A stretch of 54,513 nt of DNA from JAKFDK01 sp036676195 (GCA_036676195.1 JAKFDK010000138.1:1-54513), one strand, 5' to 3'; positions 24,053 to 32,612 are shown, numbered from the stretch's first letter. Notes: a model not told the origin generated them from the sequence alone. Numbers and translations are program-made.

Positions 24053-26458
24053 GTGGTTGTACCGTTGCACCGGCCTGGCCCTCTCAGGACTTACACCCTC
24101 GACGGAAATCGGCTGTGGTTAAACTGCGGTCAAGAGCAGGTGCGCCTGCAAGCCATGCTTTCCGGCGCCCTGGAAGTCAGGCTGTTCCGCGGGGGTTTTT
24201 GGGAGCCTCCGCATAACACCCCGGCCGACCCCTCGCCGGCCATTGACCCGGCCGTGCGCGATGGCAGCCGGGGTCCGGAACTACATGTGGAGGAGCACGC
24301 TGATCATCTGTTGGTCAGGGCGGGGTTGCTGCAGGTGCAGGTATACCGGGCCCCCTTTCACCTTACCTTCCTGGATGAACAGGGACAGTACCTGTTCAGT
24401 GAGGCGGCGGGCATGGGCTATGACGGCTGGCAGGTTGTGGCCGAGTTTGCCGCCCGCCCGGAAGACCGGTATTATGGCCTGGGGGAAGCAGACCAGCATT
24501 TCGGTCCGGTGACCCTCGAAGCCAGCGGACACCGCTACACCGTGTGGAACAAGCATTTGCCGGGACCATCCCGGTTCGTGGTCCCTCTGGTGATCAGCCG
24601 GGTCGGCTACGGCGTTTTTGTCGACAATCCCTGGCCGGCCGAGGTGGACTTCACGACCACTGAGGCCGGAAAGGGCGGACGGTGGAGTTACCGGGCCGGT
24701 GGCGGGCCAATGGCCTATTACGTGATTGCTGGCCCCGACATGTACGGAGTGCTGGACCACTACACGCGGCTGACCGGGCGCCCGACCATTCCGCCCCTGT
24801 GGACCCTGGGGTTTCTGCAGTCCAAATTTGGGTATCAGAACCGCCAGGAGGTCGAAACCCTGGCGCGTACCTTCCGCCACCGGGACATCCCCTGTGATGC
24901 CATCATCCTGGATTTGTACTGGTTCAGGTACATGGGGGACATTAGGTTTAACACCGCCGCCTTCCCCCGTCCCAAGGAAATGATCGCCCGCCTGAAGGAG
25001 CAGGGCTTTCGAACGATTGTCATTGAGGAGCCATACGTGGGTGAGGCATCCCGCCTGTTTCGGGAAGCCAACCGCAAGGGTTACCTGGTTCGGCGCCCCC
25101 TGGCCATGGGCGGTGGCTCCTGGGTGATGCCCTGGTGGCACAGCGAACGGGTCGGTCTGCTCGACTTTTCCAACCCGGAGGTGCAGCACTGGTGGGCCAG
25201 TGAGCACCGGCCGCTGATTCAACTGGGCATTGAGGGCTGGTGGACCGACCTGAACGAGCCGGAACTGCACCATCCGGAAATGCTGCACTATGGGGGGTCC
25301 GCCCCGGCGATGCACAACCTGGAAGGCCTGCGGATGGTCGAGGCAGTGGACATGGCTGTCCGTACCTATGCCCCCGACCAGCGCACCTTTATCATGAGCC
25401 GGTCCGGCTGGGCCGGTGTGCAGCGCTACGGTGCCAGCGTCTGGTCCGGCGACGTCTGCAATACCTGGGGGGCGCTGGCCGACCAGCCGGTGATGGGCAT
25501 GAACACCGGCATGATCGGCATTCCCGGCTGGAACAGCGACGTCGGCGGGTTCCTTCACTGTGGTAAGGACACCAGCCCGGAACTGTACATCCGCTGGGTG
25601 CAGTTCGCCACCTTCAACCCGTTGGTGCGCCCCCACGCCAGCCAGCAGAATCGGGAACCCTGGGCCTTCGGCGAGGAAGCTGAACAGATTGTGGCAGACT
25701 TCCTGCGCCTGCGGTACCGGATGTTGCCGTATAATTATACTTACACCTGGGTTGCCGCCCACACCGGCGCACCCCTGATGCGCCCGCTGGTTTTGGAGTT
25801 TCCCCACGATCCGCAGGTTACGAATTTGGCCGACCAATTTCTCTGGGGCCGGGAGTTGTTGGTGGCACCGGTGCTGGCCGAAGGGGTCCGCCGCCGCCCG
25901 GTCTATTTGCCGGAAGGCACCTGGTACGATTTCTGGACCGGAAGGGTCTACACTGGCCGACGCCGGATTACGGCCGCTGCCCCGCTGGAGCGGATTCCCC
26001 TGTTCGTCCGGGCCGGCAGCCTGATTCCCCTGGGACCGGCGGTACGGCATACCGGTGAGCTTGCGCCCACAGACCGGCTGACGGTGACCTATTACCCGCA
26101 CGATCAGCAGACGTACTTCGACCTGTACGAGGATGATGGCATGACCCGGGCCCACGAGCACGGTGATTACCTGGTGACTCCCCTCAGGGGCCGGCGGGAG
26201 GATGGCGTGGTAACGCTGACAGTGGCCCCGCCCCGCGGCGGTCTGGCCGGGACGCGTCCGCCCCGTCCATGGGAATTTCGGGTCTGGCAGGACGCTGCCC
26301 CTGACCAGGTATCCTGCGACAGGGAGGGAAACATTCCCCGGTTGCGCACCCGCCGGACTTTTGATCAGGCGGAACTGGGCTGGTGGTATAATGCCGAGGC
26401 CCGCACCGTGCTGGTCAGGCTGCCGCCGGCCCACACGCTGACCCTGGAGCTCAGGTGA
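24053..26458 (+). CDS. GH31 alpha-glucosidase
   Basis: An 801-residue glycoside hydrolase of family 31, probably cytoplasmic because no signal peptide is seen. Order: N-terminal beta-sandwich with the galactose-mutarotase-like region (to about residue 230, including YGLGEAD), a (beta/alpha)8 barrel, then C-terminal beta domains. The nucleophile lies in WWTDLNEPE (Asp near residue 399) and the acid/base in WSGD (Asp near 467). RPTIPPLWTLGF and the GGFLHCGKDTSPELYIRW region are typical. Expected activity is release of glucose from alpha-glucosides; alpha-xylosidase is possible. The GTG at 24053 has only a close GGAAG and a TTG at 24065 is an alternative, so the start is uncertain. It shares an operon with trmL. 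Confidence 0.88.
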   Translation: MVVPLHRPGPLRTYTLDGNRLWLNCGQEQVRLQAMLSGALEVRLFRGGFWEPPHNTPADPSPAIDPAVRDGSRGPELHVEEHADHLLVRAGLLQVQVYRAPFHLTFLDEQGQYLFSEAAGMGYDGWQVVAEFAARPEDRYYGLGEADQHFGPVTLEASGHRYTVWNKHLPGPSRFVVPLVISRVGYGVFVDNPWPAEVDFTTTEAGKGGRWSYRAGGGPMAYYVIAGPDMYGVLDHYTRLTGRPTIPPLWTLGFLQSKFGYQNRQEVETLARTFRHRDIPCDAIILDLYWFRYMGDIRFNTAAFPRPKEMIARLKEQGFRTIVIEEPYVGEASRLFREANRKGYLVRRPLAMGGGSWVMPWWHSERVGLLDFSNPEVQHWWASEHRPLIQLGIEGWWTDLNEPELHHPEMLHYGGSAPAMHNLEGLRMVEAVDMAVRTYAPDQRTFIMSRSGWAGVQRYGASVWSGDVCNTWGALADQPVMGMNTGMIGIPGWNSDVGGFLHCGKDTSPELYIRWVQFATFNPLVRPHASQQNREPWAFGEEAEQIVADFLRLRYRMLPYNYTYTWVAAHTGAPLMRPLVLEFPHDPQVTNLADQFLWGRELLVAPVLAEGVRRRPVYLPEGTWYDFWTGRVYTGRRRITAAAPLERIPLFVRAGSLIPLGPAVRHTGELAPTDRLTVTYYPHDQQTYFDLYEDDGMTRAHEHGDYLVTPLRGRREDGVVTLTVAPPRGGLAGTRPPRPWEFRVWQDAAPDQVSCDREGNIPRLRTRRTFDQAELGWWYNAEARTVLVRLPPAHTLTLELR

Positions 26459-26473
26459 GACAGGGAGGCATTT

Positions 26474-26947
26474 ATGTTACTGCATGTAGTCCTTTACCAG
26501 CCAGAGATCCCCCACAATACCGGCAATATTGCCCGCACCTGTGCCGCTACCGGTACCGTGCTGCACCTGATTCATCCACTGGGCTTCTATCTCACTGACC
26601 GGCACCTGCGGCGGGCGGGCATGGACTACTGGCATGAGGTTCAGGTGGTGGAACACACCTCCTGGGCTGCCTTCCGCCGCGCCCTGCCCGGTGGCCGACT
26701 GTGGTACACCAGTACCCGGGCCGACCGCAGTCATACCGATGTTATGTACGGGGACGGTGACTGCCTGGTGTTCGGCCCGGAAAGCCGCGGCCTGCCGGAT
26801 GAAGTGGTGGCTGAGGCCCCGGCCGGGGCGATCCGAATCCCCATGTTACCAGGGGCCCGTTCCCTCAACGTGTCCAATGCAGCAGCCATTGTCCTGTATG
26901 AGGCGCTCAGGCAGGTGCGCCCGGACTGGTATCTGGCCGGGCTCTAG
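26474..26947 (+). CDS. trmL: tRNA (cytidine(34)-2'-O)-methyltransferase
   Basis: A 157-residue SPOUT methyltransferase that 2'-O-methylates the wobble base of leucine tRNAs using S-adenosylmethionine. The N-terminal VVLYQPEIPHNTGNIARTCAATG, the middle FGPESRGLPDE and the C-terminal IPMLPGARSLNVSNAAAIVLYEALRQ form the knot signature, and the length is typical. ATG 26474 has GGGAGG upstream, 15 bases after the GH31 stop, so it is co-transcribed. Its stop overlaps that of the convergent gene by four bases. Confidence 0.93.
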   Translation: MLLHVVLYQPEIPHNTGNIARTCAATGTVLHLIHPLGFYLTDRHLRRAGMDYWHEVQVVEHTSWAAFRRALPGGRLWYTSTRADRSHTDVMYGDGDCLVFGPESRGLPDEVVAEAPAGAIRIPMLPGARSLNVSNAAAIVLYEALRQVRPDWYLAGL

Positions 26948-27930
26948 CCAGTCGCCCGACCGGTCCGTGGCCTTGCCTGTGACCCGCTCTGCTGCGCCCG
27001 CGCCGAACTGCGGTACTGCCACCAGAGGGCACCACCGCCGATGACCAGAGCCACCAGGTACCAGGGCCACTGTTCCAAATCCAGCAACGGCCGGTGCAGC
27101 ACGGCAGCCATGTGCAGGTCAGCGGGCGGCAGCGTATCGTACTGGCCGGTGAAGGTCTGCTCGCCCGGCCCCGGCCCCGGTGCGCCCTGCAGGGGTGGAT
27201 CGGTGGACAGGCTTACGTCCGGGGGTGTCAGGGCCACCAGCTTCACATTCCGGAAGTAGGCCCAGCCCCGCAGGGCCGTGAGGGGTACCGTCCAGTACCA
27301 GTGGGGTTCCCGTGACCCACAGGACTGGCAGGTGGTATATGAGTGGCGGTAGCGGATCGTCAGGTCCTGCCGGTCGTGCGGGGCCAGCGTGATCTGGGTC
27401 AGTTCGTAGGCCAGGGGGGTGCCGTCTGTTTCATACTCGCCGGCTCTCTCCCCCGTAGTTGGGTTCAGGTAGCGGAGCCGGGGAGGGCTTAAATCGTTGC
27501 GCGGCACGGCAATTTGAAATACCCGAGCGGGGTTGGCGGGCCAAAGCGTCTCCTGCCCCTGCCAGGTGATGAAGAACTCGTTTTCCAGGTAAGGGCTGCT
27601 CAGCCCCTGCTGGTACAGCATGGCCAGCGGGACCTGCTGTACCCGGTCGGTCGGGTTCTCCAGGGTATACCGGGCCGTTGCCCAGGGGGCAATGGCGATA
27701 TGACCGGGCCGGTCAGAGCGAAAGTCATACATAATCTCGGCCGCTGCCACCCCGACGGCTGTGCCCACGGGGGCAGCCAGCCCGCCGGGAGCAGCGGCTG
27801 GTGCCGGTGCCGGTCCCGGTGCGGCTGCGGCGGCCAGGTGGGCCCCCAGCCCGGCCAGCCAGCAGATCAGGGCGGCGAGCAGGCTGGTGAAAGAGCGGGC
27901 AGGGGACTTCTTTAGCAATTGCCCGAGCAT
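26944..27930 (-). CDS. Exported, C-terminally membrane-anchored protein, unknown
   Basis: A 328-residue protein with an N-terminal signal peptide (basic start, hydrophobic helix to about residue 35), an Ala/Pro-rich linker, and an extracytoplasmic beta-rich domain (about residues 65-275). It ends with one membrane helix (about 290-306) followed by a basic cytoplasmic tail. A CQSCGSREPHWYW segment has two cysteines that could bind metal or form a disulfide. Repeated aromatic and proline residues suggest an adhesion or envelope role, but no family is recognised. AGGAGG seven bases upstream fixes ATG 27930. It is divergent from the DnaE-like gene and shares its 96-bp promoter region. Confidence 0.7.
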   Translation of the reverse strand: MLGQLLKKSPARSFTSLLAALICWLAGLGAHLAAAAAPGPAPAPAAAPGGLAAPVGTAVGVAAAEIMYDFRSDRPGHIAIAPWATARYTLENPTDRVQQVPLAMLYQQGLSSPYLENEFFITWQGQETLWPANPARVFQIAVPRNDLSPPRLRYLNPTTGERAGEYETDGTPLAYELTQITLAPHDRQDLTIRYRHSYTTCQSCGSREPHWYWTVPLTALRGWAYFRNVKLVALTPPDVSLSTDPPLQGAPGPGPGEQTFTGQYDTLPPADLHMAAVLHRPLLDLEQWPWYLVALVIGGGALWWQYRSSARAQQSGSQARPRTGRATG

Positions 27931-27960
27931 TTAAAATCCACCTCCTGCAAGCATTTTCTG

Positions 27961-27989
27961 CTGACAGCAGGGTGTTCCTGCAATAAAAT
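27961..27989 (+). promoter_or_regulatory. Promoter of the DnaE-like gene
   Basis: CTGACA (27961-27966), a 17-base spacer and TAAAAT (27984-27989) give one mismatch to each sigma-A hexamer. The predicted start of transcription falls in or next to the LexA-like box. Confidence 0.65.
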
Positions 27990-27995
27990 ATTTAT

Positions 27996-28009
27996 CGAAC
28001 AGGTGTTTG
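27996..28009. promoter_or_regulatory. LexA (SOS) box
   Basis: CGAACAGGTGTTTG matches 13 of 14 positions of the Gram-positive LexA/DinR consensus CGAACRNRYGTTYC as I recall it. It starts seven bases after the predicted -10 element, a position that would block transcription when LexA is bound, and ends 17 bases before the chosen start codon of the DnaE-like gene. Confidence 0.65.
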
Positions 28010-28026
28010 CAAACGGGGGTGGACAG

Positions 28027-30438
28027 GTGCTGTACGCGCAAAGCCACTATAGCCTGCGGCGCGGTCACCTGTCGGTCGCCGCGCTGGCCGAGCAGGCGGC
28101 AGCAGCGGGCAGCCAGGCACTGGCCCTGGCCGACTGGAATGCCCTGTGGGGTTTGCCCCGACTGCAGGCCGAAGCCCGGCGCCTGGGGCTGCAGCCGGTT
28201 TCCGGCGTGACCCTTACCCTGGTGGGCGCCCTGGGCGAACGGGACGAACTGGTGCTGTTCGCCGACGGACCCGAAGGGTACCGCAGCCTGAGCCGCGCCG
28301 TCACGACGGCGCATCTGGAGCCGGCCGGGGGCAAGGGGCCGGGTCTGGCGGTGGAACGCCTGCCGGAGTTTCGTGTCGGTCTGGTGGCCTGGGCCGGCCC
28401 CCGCAGCGCCGCCGCCCGCCTGATGGCCACCGGCCGTTCCGCCGAGGCCGCCCGGGCAGTGGCGGGCCTATCGGAACTCTTTCCTGACGCCGCCTTCGGA
28501 CCGGCTGCCGGATTACCCGACCTGACGCTCCCGGCCCTGGCTGAACGCTGCCGCCCGGCCTTTCCCGATGCCCGTCCCCGATTTCCCCGTTTTCCGGCCC
28601 CGGGCCGGGTCTCCGAGGCCGCCTACCTGTGCCACCTGGCCCGCACCGGCCTGGCTGACCTCGGCCTGCAGAACCGGCCGGGATACCAGGCACGACTGGA
28701 GCACGAACTGGACGTGATCTGCCAGCTCGGAATGGCCGGCTATTTCCTGGTCCTGTGGGACCTGGTACGCTTTGCCCGGGCGCAGAATGTTCCCGTCGGC
28801 CCGGGGCGTGGGTCGGCGGTGGGCAGTCTGGCTGTGTACTGTCTAGGCATCACCGCCATCGATCCGGTGTCGGCCGGCCTTTACTTCGAGCGGTTCCTGA
28901 ACCCGGAGCGCGCGGATTTCCCGGATGTGGATCTGGACCTGTGCTCCCGGGGCCGCCCGCAAGTGCTGGAATACCTGTACCGGCGATGGGGGAATCAGGC
29001 AGTGGCCCAGTGCGGCCTGTTGAGCACGCTGGGACCGCGGGGCGCGGTGCGCGAGGCGGGGCGGCTGCTGGGCACTGACCCGGCCGTGGTCAACCAGGTG
29101 GCGCGTCTGCTCCCCGGGCACCGGGGCGGCGGGGCTGATTCGCTGGCGCAGTGCCTGCGGGAACGGCCGGAACTGCAGGCACTGCATCCCGACCGGGAGC
29201 CCCTGCGCAGCCTGGTTGCTGAGGCAGCGATACTGGAAGGGCGCCCGTGGAACGTGACGGTCCACGCCGCCGGGGTCGTGATTGGCCCGGGGTCACTGCC
29301 TGATCTGGTCCCCCTGATGCGAACCGGGGGCGGCGAGGTGGTGACCCAGTACCAGGCAGAAGATCTGGCTGGACTGGGCCTGATCAAGCTTGATCTGCTG
29401 GGGTTGCGCAACCTGACCGTGATTGCCGAGGTTCAGGCCCGGGTTACAGGGCTGAAGCTCGAGGAAATGGAGCCCGCTGACCCGGCCACTTACGCACTGC
29501 TGGCTGCCGGGGAAGCCATTGGCGCTTTTCAGTTGGACAGCCCCGGAATGCGGCAGCTCCTGCGCCAGGTGAAACCGGAGCGGTTTACCGACCTGGTCGC
29601 CCTGCTGGCCATGTACCGGCCGGGACCGATGCAGGCCGGGGCGGTGACCCATTACGTGGCACGGCGCCGTGGCAAGGCACCGGTAGAGGTGCCGCACCCG
29701 GCTCTGGCCGATGCTCTGTCTGACACTTACGGGGTTTTGCTGTACCAGGAACAGGTGATGCTGGTGGCCAGGGATGTGGCCGGTTTCAGCCCCGGCGAGG
29801 CGGACAGCCTGCGGCGGGCCCTGGGCCGCAGCGATCACGCCGCGGCGGTATGGCAGACACGGTTTGTAGAGGGAGCCCGCCGCCAGGGGCTGGCATTGGC
29901 CGAGGCGGATACAGTCTGGCGGTGGCTGGCCACCCATGCCGGGTACACCTTTAACCGGGCCCACACCACGGCCTATGCCCTGGTCGCATACTGGACGGCT
30001 TACCTGAAGGCACATTACCCGGCGCCGTATTTTGCCGCGCTCCTGGCCGCCGAGGTAGGGGGACTGGGTCCGGCGGCCTACATGCGCGAGGCTGCCCGGC
30101 GGGGGGTGGCGCTGCTCCCGCCGGACGTAAACCACAGTGACCTGACTTACCAGGTGGAAGGGGACAGGGCGATCCGGGCCGGGTTGCTGCAAGTCAAGGG
30201 GATCGGTCCGGCCACCGCCAGGGCCATTGTGACGGAACGGGCAGCCGGTGGCCCCTTTTCCAGCCCGGTGGACCTGGCTGACCGGCTGGCGCGCCAGGGC
30301 ATTGCCCGCCCACTTGCCACTGCCCTGGTCCGGGCGGGAGCCATCAGCGGTACGGCCGCCGTGACCGGAGCGGGGACCCACCAGCTCACCCTGGCGGGGC
30401 TGGAGTTGCCGGGTGGGCCGCCGCGGCAGCAGTCATAA
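28027..30438 (+). CDS. Compact DnaE-family (C-family) DNA polymerase, likely SOS-induced
   Basis: An 803-residue C-family polymerase, much shorter than replicative DnaE (about 1,100) or DnaE2/ImuC (about 1,000). A shortened N-terminal PHP-like domain keeps the HYSLRRG turn but has lost the usual HxS histidine and the TDH-type motif (it reads ADWNALWG). The polymerase core is intact: GPGRGSAVGSL (near residue 258), PDVDLD (acidic residues 300, 302, 304), LYQEQVM and FNRAHTTAYALVAYWTAYLKAHYPA. A helix-hairpin-helix (VKGIGPATARAI) follows, then the chain ends without the OB fold or tau-binding tail. GTG 28027 is preferred, since GGGGGTGG precedes it and the earlier GTG at 28003 lies in the LexA box. 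Translesion synthesis is inferred. Confidence 0.8.
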   Translation: MLYAQSHYSLRRGHLSVAALAEQAAAAGSQALALADWNALWGLPRLQAEARRLGLQPVSGVTLTLVGALGERDELVLFADGPEGYRSLSRAVTTAHLEPAGGKGPGLAVERLPEFRVGLVAWAGPRSAAARLMATGRSAEAARAVAGLSELFPDAAFGPAAGLPDLTLPALAERCRPAFPDARPRFPRFPAPGRVSEAAYLCHLARTGLADLGLQNRPGYQARLEHELDVICQLGMAGYFLVLWDLVRFARAQNVPVGPGRGSAVGSLAVYCLGITAIDPVSAGLYFERFLNPERADFPDVDLDLCSRGRPQVLEYLYRRWGNQAVAQCGLLSTLGPRGAVREAGRLLGTDPAVVNQVARLLPGHRGGGADSLAQCLRERPELQALHPDREPLRSLVAEAAILEGRPWNVTVHAAGVVIGPGSLPDLVPLMRTGGGEVVTQYQAEDLAGLGLIKLDLLGLRNLTVIAEVQARVTGLKLEEMEPADPATYALLAAGEAIGAFQLDSPGMRQLLRQVKPERFTDLVALLAMYRPGPMQAGAVTHYVARRRGKAPVEVPHPALADALSDTYGVLLYQEQVMLVARDVAGFSPGEADSLRRALGRSDHAAAVWQTRFVEGARRQGLALAEADTVWRWLATHAGYTFNRAHTTAYALVAYWTAYLKAHYPAPYFAALLAAEVGGLGPAAYMREAARRGVALLPPDVNHSDLTYQVEGDRAIRAGLLQVKGIGPATARAIVTERAAGGPFSSPVDLADRLARQGIARPLATALVRAGAISGTAAVTGAGTHQLTLAGLELPGGPPRQQS

Positions 30439-30444
30439 AGCAGC

Positions 30445-30474
30445 GGACCGGGCCAGGGCAGGCCCGGTCCTTTC
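30445..30474 (+). terminator. Terminator between the DnaE-like and FlhB-like genes
   Basis: GGACCGGGCC and GGCCCGGTCC form a perfect 10-bp stem around AGGGCA, followed by TTT. The genes on either side converge. Confidence 0.75.
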
Positions 30475-30485
30475 CAGATCGGGGA

Positions 30486-30782
30486 TTAGCGGGTGACCAG
30501 GCGGCGGCCGCGGTCCTCATCCACGCTGGCGACCCAGGCCAGCAGTTCTGCCACCGCGGCGTACAGTTCCGGCGGAATCTCCGCCCCCACGCCCAGCGAG
30601 ACCAGGGCAGAGGCCAGGTCAGGTTCGTGTCGGATCGGGACGCCGTGGGCCTCGGCCACTTCAATCAGCCGTTCGGCCACCACCCCGAATCCGGCGGCCA
30701 CCACTTCCGGCGCCGCCTTCTTGGGGTCATAGCGCAGGGCGGCCGCCTGTTTACGTGGCTGCCCGGATGCATGCTCAGACAT
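30486..30782 (-). CDS. FlhB-like export-apparatus protein (YlqH type)
   Basis: A 98-residue soluble protein equivalent to the cytoplasmic C-terminal domain of FlhB/YscU. AALRYDPKKAAPEVVAAGFGVVAERLIEVAEAHGVPI corresponds to the region around the export-switch site, but the usual NPTH self-cleavage sequence is replaced, so no cleavage is expected. Free-standing forms (YlqH in Bacillus) are common in Bacillota, and their role is unclear. It follows the FliK-like gene by 16 bases, the same pairing as ylqG-ylqH. Confidence 0.8.
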   Translation of the reverse strand: MSEHASGQPRKQAAALRYDPKKAAPEVVAAGFGVVAERLIEVAEAHGVPIRHEPDLASALVSLGVGAEIPPELYAAVAELLAWVASVDEDRGRRLVTR

Positions 30783-30797
30783 ACCGGCCCCCCCTGA

Positions 30798-32117
30798 TTA
30801 CATGCGCAGGTCCAACCGGGTCGGCAGCCCCCGATCCGGTGTCAACAGGACCAGTGGCGGCACCGGGTCACCCTGCAGCGCCACCAGGCGCCCAACCGCA
30901 AAGCCGGCGTCAGCCAGGCTCCTGGTCAGGGCCGGTAATGCCTCTTCCAGGGCGCTGCGGGCATCGTCGCTGCTGGCCGTTATGGTCGCCCCCAGGGCAC
31001 CGTGGTGCAGGCGCAAATGGATGCCCAGGGCCCCAAGGTGGGGAGCATAGAAAAACAGGTGGACTTCCTGCTCCGCCGCGGCGTCCGGATTGCCAGAGGC
31101 AGCCCGGCCCTCCTGTCGGCGCCGCGCCAGCAGAACGTCGCCGCGCCAGCCCGAAACCTGCACCGGCAGGGGAACCACCATCCAGCCCATATCCCAACCG
31201 CTCTGGCGGGGCTGCAGTTGCCGTCTCACGTTGGCCAGCAGGTTGCTGGTTTCAGAAAGGGCGTTTCGGGCGGCTTCCCGCCCTTCAGAGGCCGCCGGAT
31301 CACCGAGTAGTTCGCTGGCTTCCTGCAGGGCAGCCGGCAGGTTGCGGGGAGACGGAGAAGCCTCACCGGCGGATGATTCGCCCCTGGCCCCGGTGACGGT
31401 GTGGTGCCGTTCCCGCGGCGCCTGCCAGCCCCAGTTCTCCAGTTCGTCGGCCAGGGCTGCCAGTTTGTCCGCCAGTTCAGGATCATCACTGGAAACCGCC
31501 TCCAGGGCAGCCACACGCAGTAAGCGGGCCAGTTCCTTCAAGCGCGGGCGCAGGGCAAAGGGAGTGGGGCCGGTTACCTGATCCAGCAACTGACGGACAG
31601 TGGTCGGTGTGGGATTCTGGCCATGCGTGATCAGCCAGGCGGCGGCTGAGGCTGCCATCTCCTGTTCACCGGCCGGAAATCCCGCCAGGAGGCGGACCAG
31701 CTTGTCTACCTGGCCGGCCTCCGGCTGTAACCGGTAGGTGACCAGAGCCCGGATGGCGGCCGATACCTGTTCACCCGCCGGTGCCGCCGGCGACGGCAGA
31801 TGAGCCGGAGTTTCCGGGGCCGGCGCAGACGGTCCGAAGCCGGTGCCCGCCTCGGGACCGGGCTCAATCCGCCTTAGCCAGACCGGGTCCCCGGCGGACT
31901 GCACCCAGAGGGTCACGGTTTCACCGGCCCGAAGGGGAAGTTCGGCCCGGGCCCGGATCAACTGTCCGGCCACCCGCAGCCAGGCATCGTGGCCATCGAC
32001 GCTTTCAACCCTGGCTGTGATCATGTCACCAGCCCGCAGGGAGGGAGCATTTTGCGGTTGTTGCACCCGCACGTCTGCACTGGGACGGCCAATTCCGCCG
32101 ATGCCCCCGGGCAGCAT
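30798..32117 (-). CDS. FliK-like protein with C-terminal flagellar hook-length domain (YlqG type)
   Basis: A 439-residue protein. The N-terminal 100 residues look like a beta-rich OB-like region (AGDMITARVESVDGHDAWLRV), then Pro/Ala-rich and helical segments. The last 100 residues match the FliK C-terminal domain: LFFYAPHLGALGIHLRLHHGALGATI followed by a helical pair with DDARSALEEALPALTRSLADAGF. The ATG at 32117 has GGAGGTG seven bases upstream; the GTG at 32126 would overlap that site. With the FlhB-like protein downstream it forms the ylqG-ylqH-type pair of Bacillota, whose function is not settled. No flagellar structural genes are in the window. Confidence 0.7.
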   Translation of the reverse strand: MLPGGIGGIGRPSADVRVQQPQNAPSLRAGDMITARVESVDGHDAWLRVAGQLIRARAELPLRAGETVTLWVQSAGDPVWLRRIEPGPEAGTGFGPSAPAPETPAHLPSPAAPAGEQVSAAIRALVTYRLQPEAGQVDKLVRLLAGFPAGEQEMAASAAAWLITHGQNPTPTTVRQLLDQVTGPTPFALRPRLKELARLLRVAALEAVSSDDPELADKLAALADELENWGWQAPRERHHTVTGARGESSAGEASPSPRNLPAALQEASELLGDPAASEGREAARNALSETSNLLANVRRQLQPRQSGWDMGWMVVPLPVQVSGWRGDVLLARRRQEGRAASGNPDAAAEQEVHLFFYAPHLGALGIHLRLHHGALGATITASSDDARSALEEALPALTRSLADAGFAVGRLVALQGDPVPPLVLLTPDRGLPTRLDLRM

Positions 32118-32224
32118 GATGCTCACCTCCGTTACCCTATAGTATCGAAAAGACGGGGCTCGCCATCAAGTCCAGAATTCACCCAGACAGCCAAAGCGGT
32201 CCTACTTTTGCCACGACTTGCTTT

Positions 32225-32254
32225 TCATAACGTAGGCACAGACAGCCCATGCTA
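32225..32254 (+). promoter_or_regulatory. Sigma-G-type forespore promoter of the SASP gene
   Basis: TCATA (32225-32229), an 18-base spacer and CATGCTA (32248-32254) fit the sigma-F/sigma-G pattern (G/T-x-ATA and CATnnTA), 32 bases before the SASP start. Forespore expression is what this gene class shows. Confidence 0.55.
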
Positions 32255-32285
32255 TGACCAGAAGCCGCAAGGGAGGTGAAATCGC

Positions 32286-32531
32286 ATGCCGAACACCAAC
32301 CAGAAGGTAGTGCCGCAGGCTTTCCAGGCTCTGGACCAGCTCAAGTTTGAGACTGCTCAGGAGCTTGGCATCGGCAACTACCAGGGTTATAAGGGTGACC
32401 TGCCCTCCAAGGTCAACGGTGCCGTGGGTGGCCACATGGTGCGGAAGATGATCCGCCTGGCCGAATCCCAGATTGCCGGCGCCAGCAGTCCCACGGCGCT
32501 GACCGGCCCGACCCAGCCCGGCTCTGTGTAA
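32286..32531 (+). CDS. Alpha/beta-type small acid-soluble spore protein
   Basis: An 81-residue protein that coats and protects spore DNA. LKFETAQELGI near residue 23 is the GPR germination-protease cleavage region, and KVNGAVGGHMVRKMIRLAE carries the second conserved DNA-binding helix. The length, with a C-terminal Ser/Thr/Pro tail, is a little above typical (60-75). GGGAGGTG ten bases upstream gives strong translation. It is the most direct evidence that the organism forms endospores. It is monocistronic with its own terminator and a forespore-type promoter. Confidence 0.93.
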   Translation: MPNTNQKVVPQAFQALDQLKFETAQELGIGNYQGYKGDLPSKVNGAVGGHMVRKMIRLAESQIAGASSPTALTGPTQPGSV

Positions 32532-32564
32532 GGATGCCGGGGCAGACAACTGCAACGGTTGCAA

Positions 32565-32596
32565 GGCCCGGGTGGCGCTGCCGCCCGGGCTTTTTT
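32565..32596 (+). terminator. Intrinsic terminator after the SASP gene
   Basis: GCCCGGGTGGC pairs with GCCGCCCGGGC (one G-U pair) around GCT, followed by a TTTTTT run. Confidence 0.9.
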
Positions 32597-32612
32597 GATT
32601 CACACGTCCGGA

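Noticed and set aside
24281..26434. 717-codon ORF on the minus strand.
   Set aside because: It is a long shadow of the GH31 gene, produced by strong third-position GC bias.
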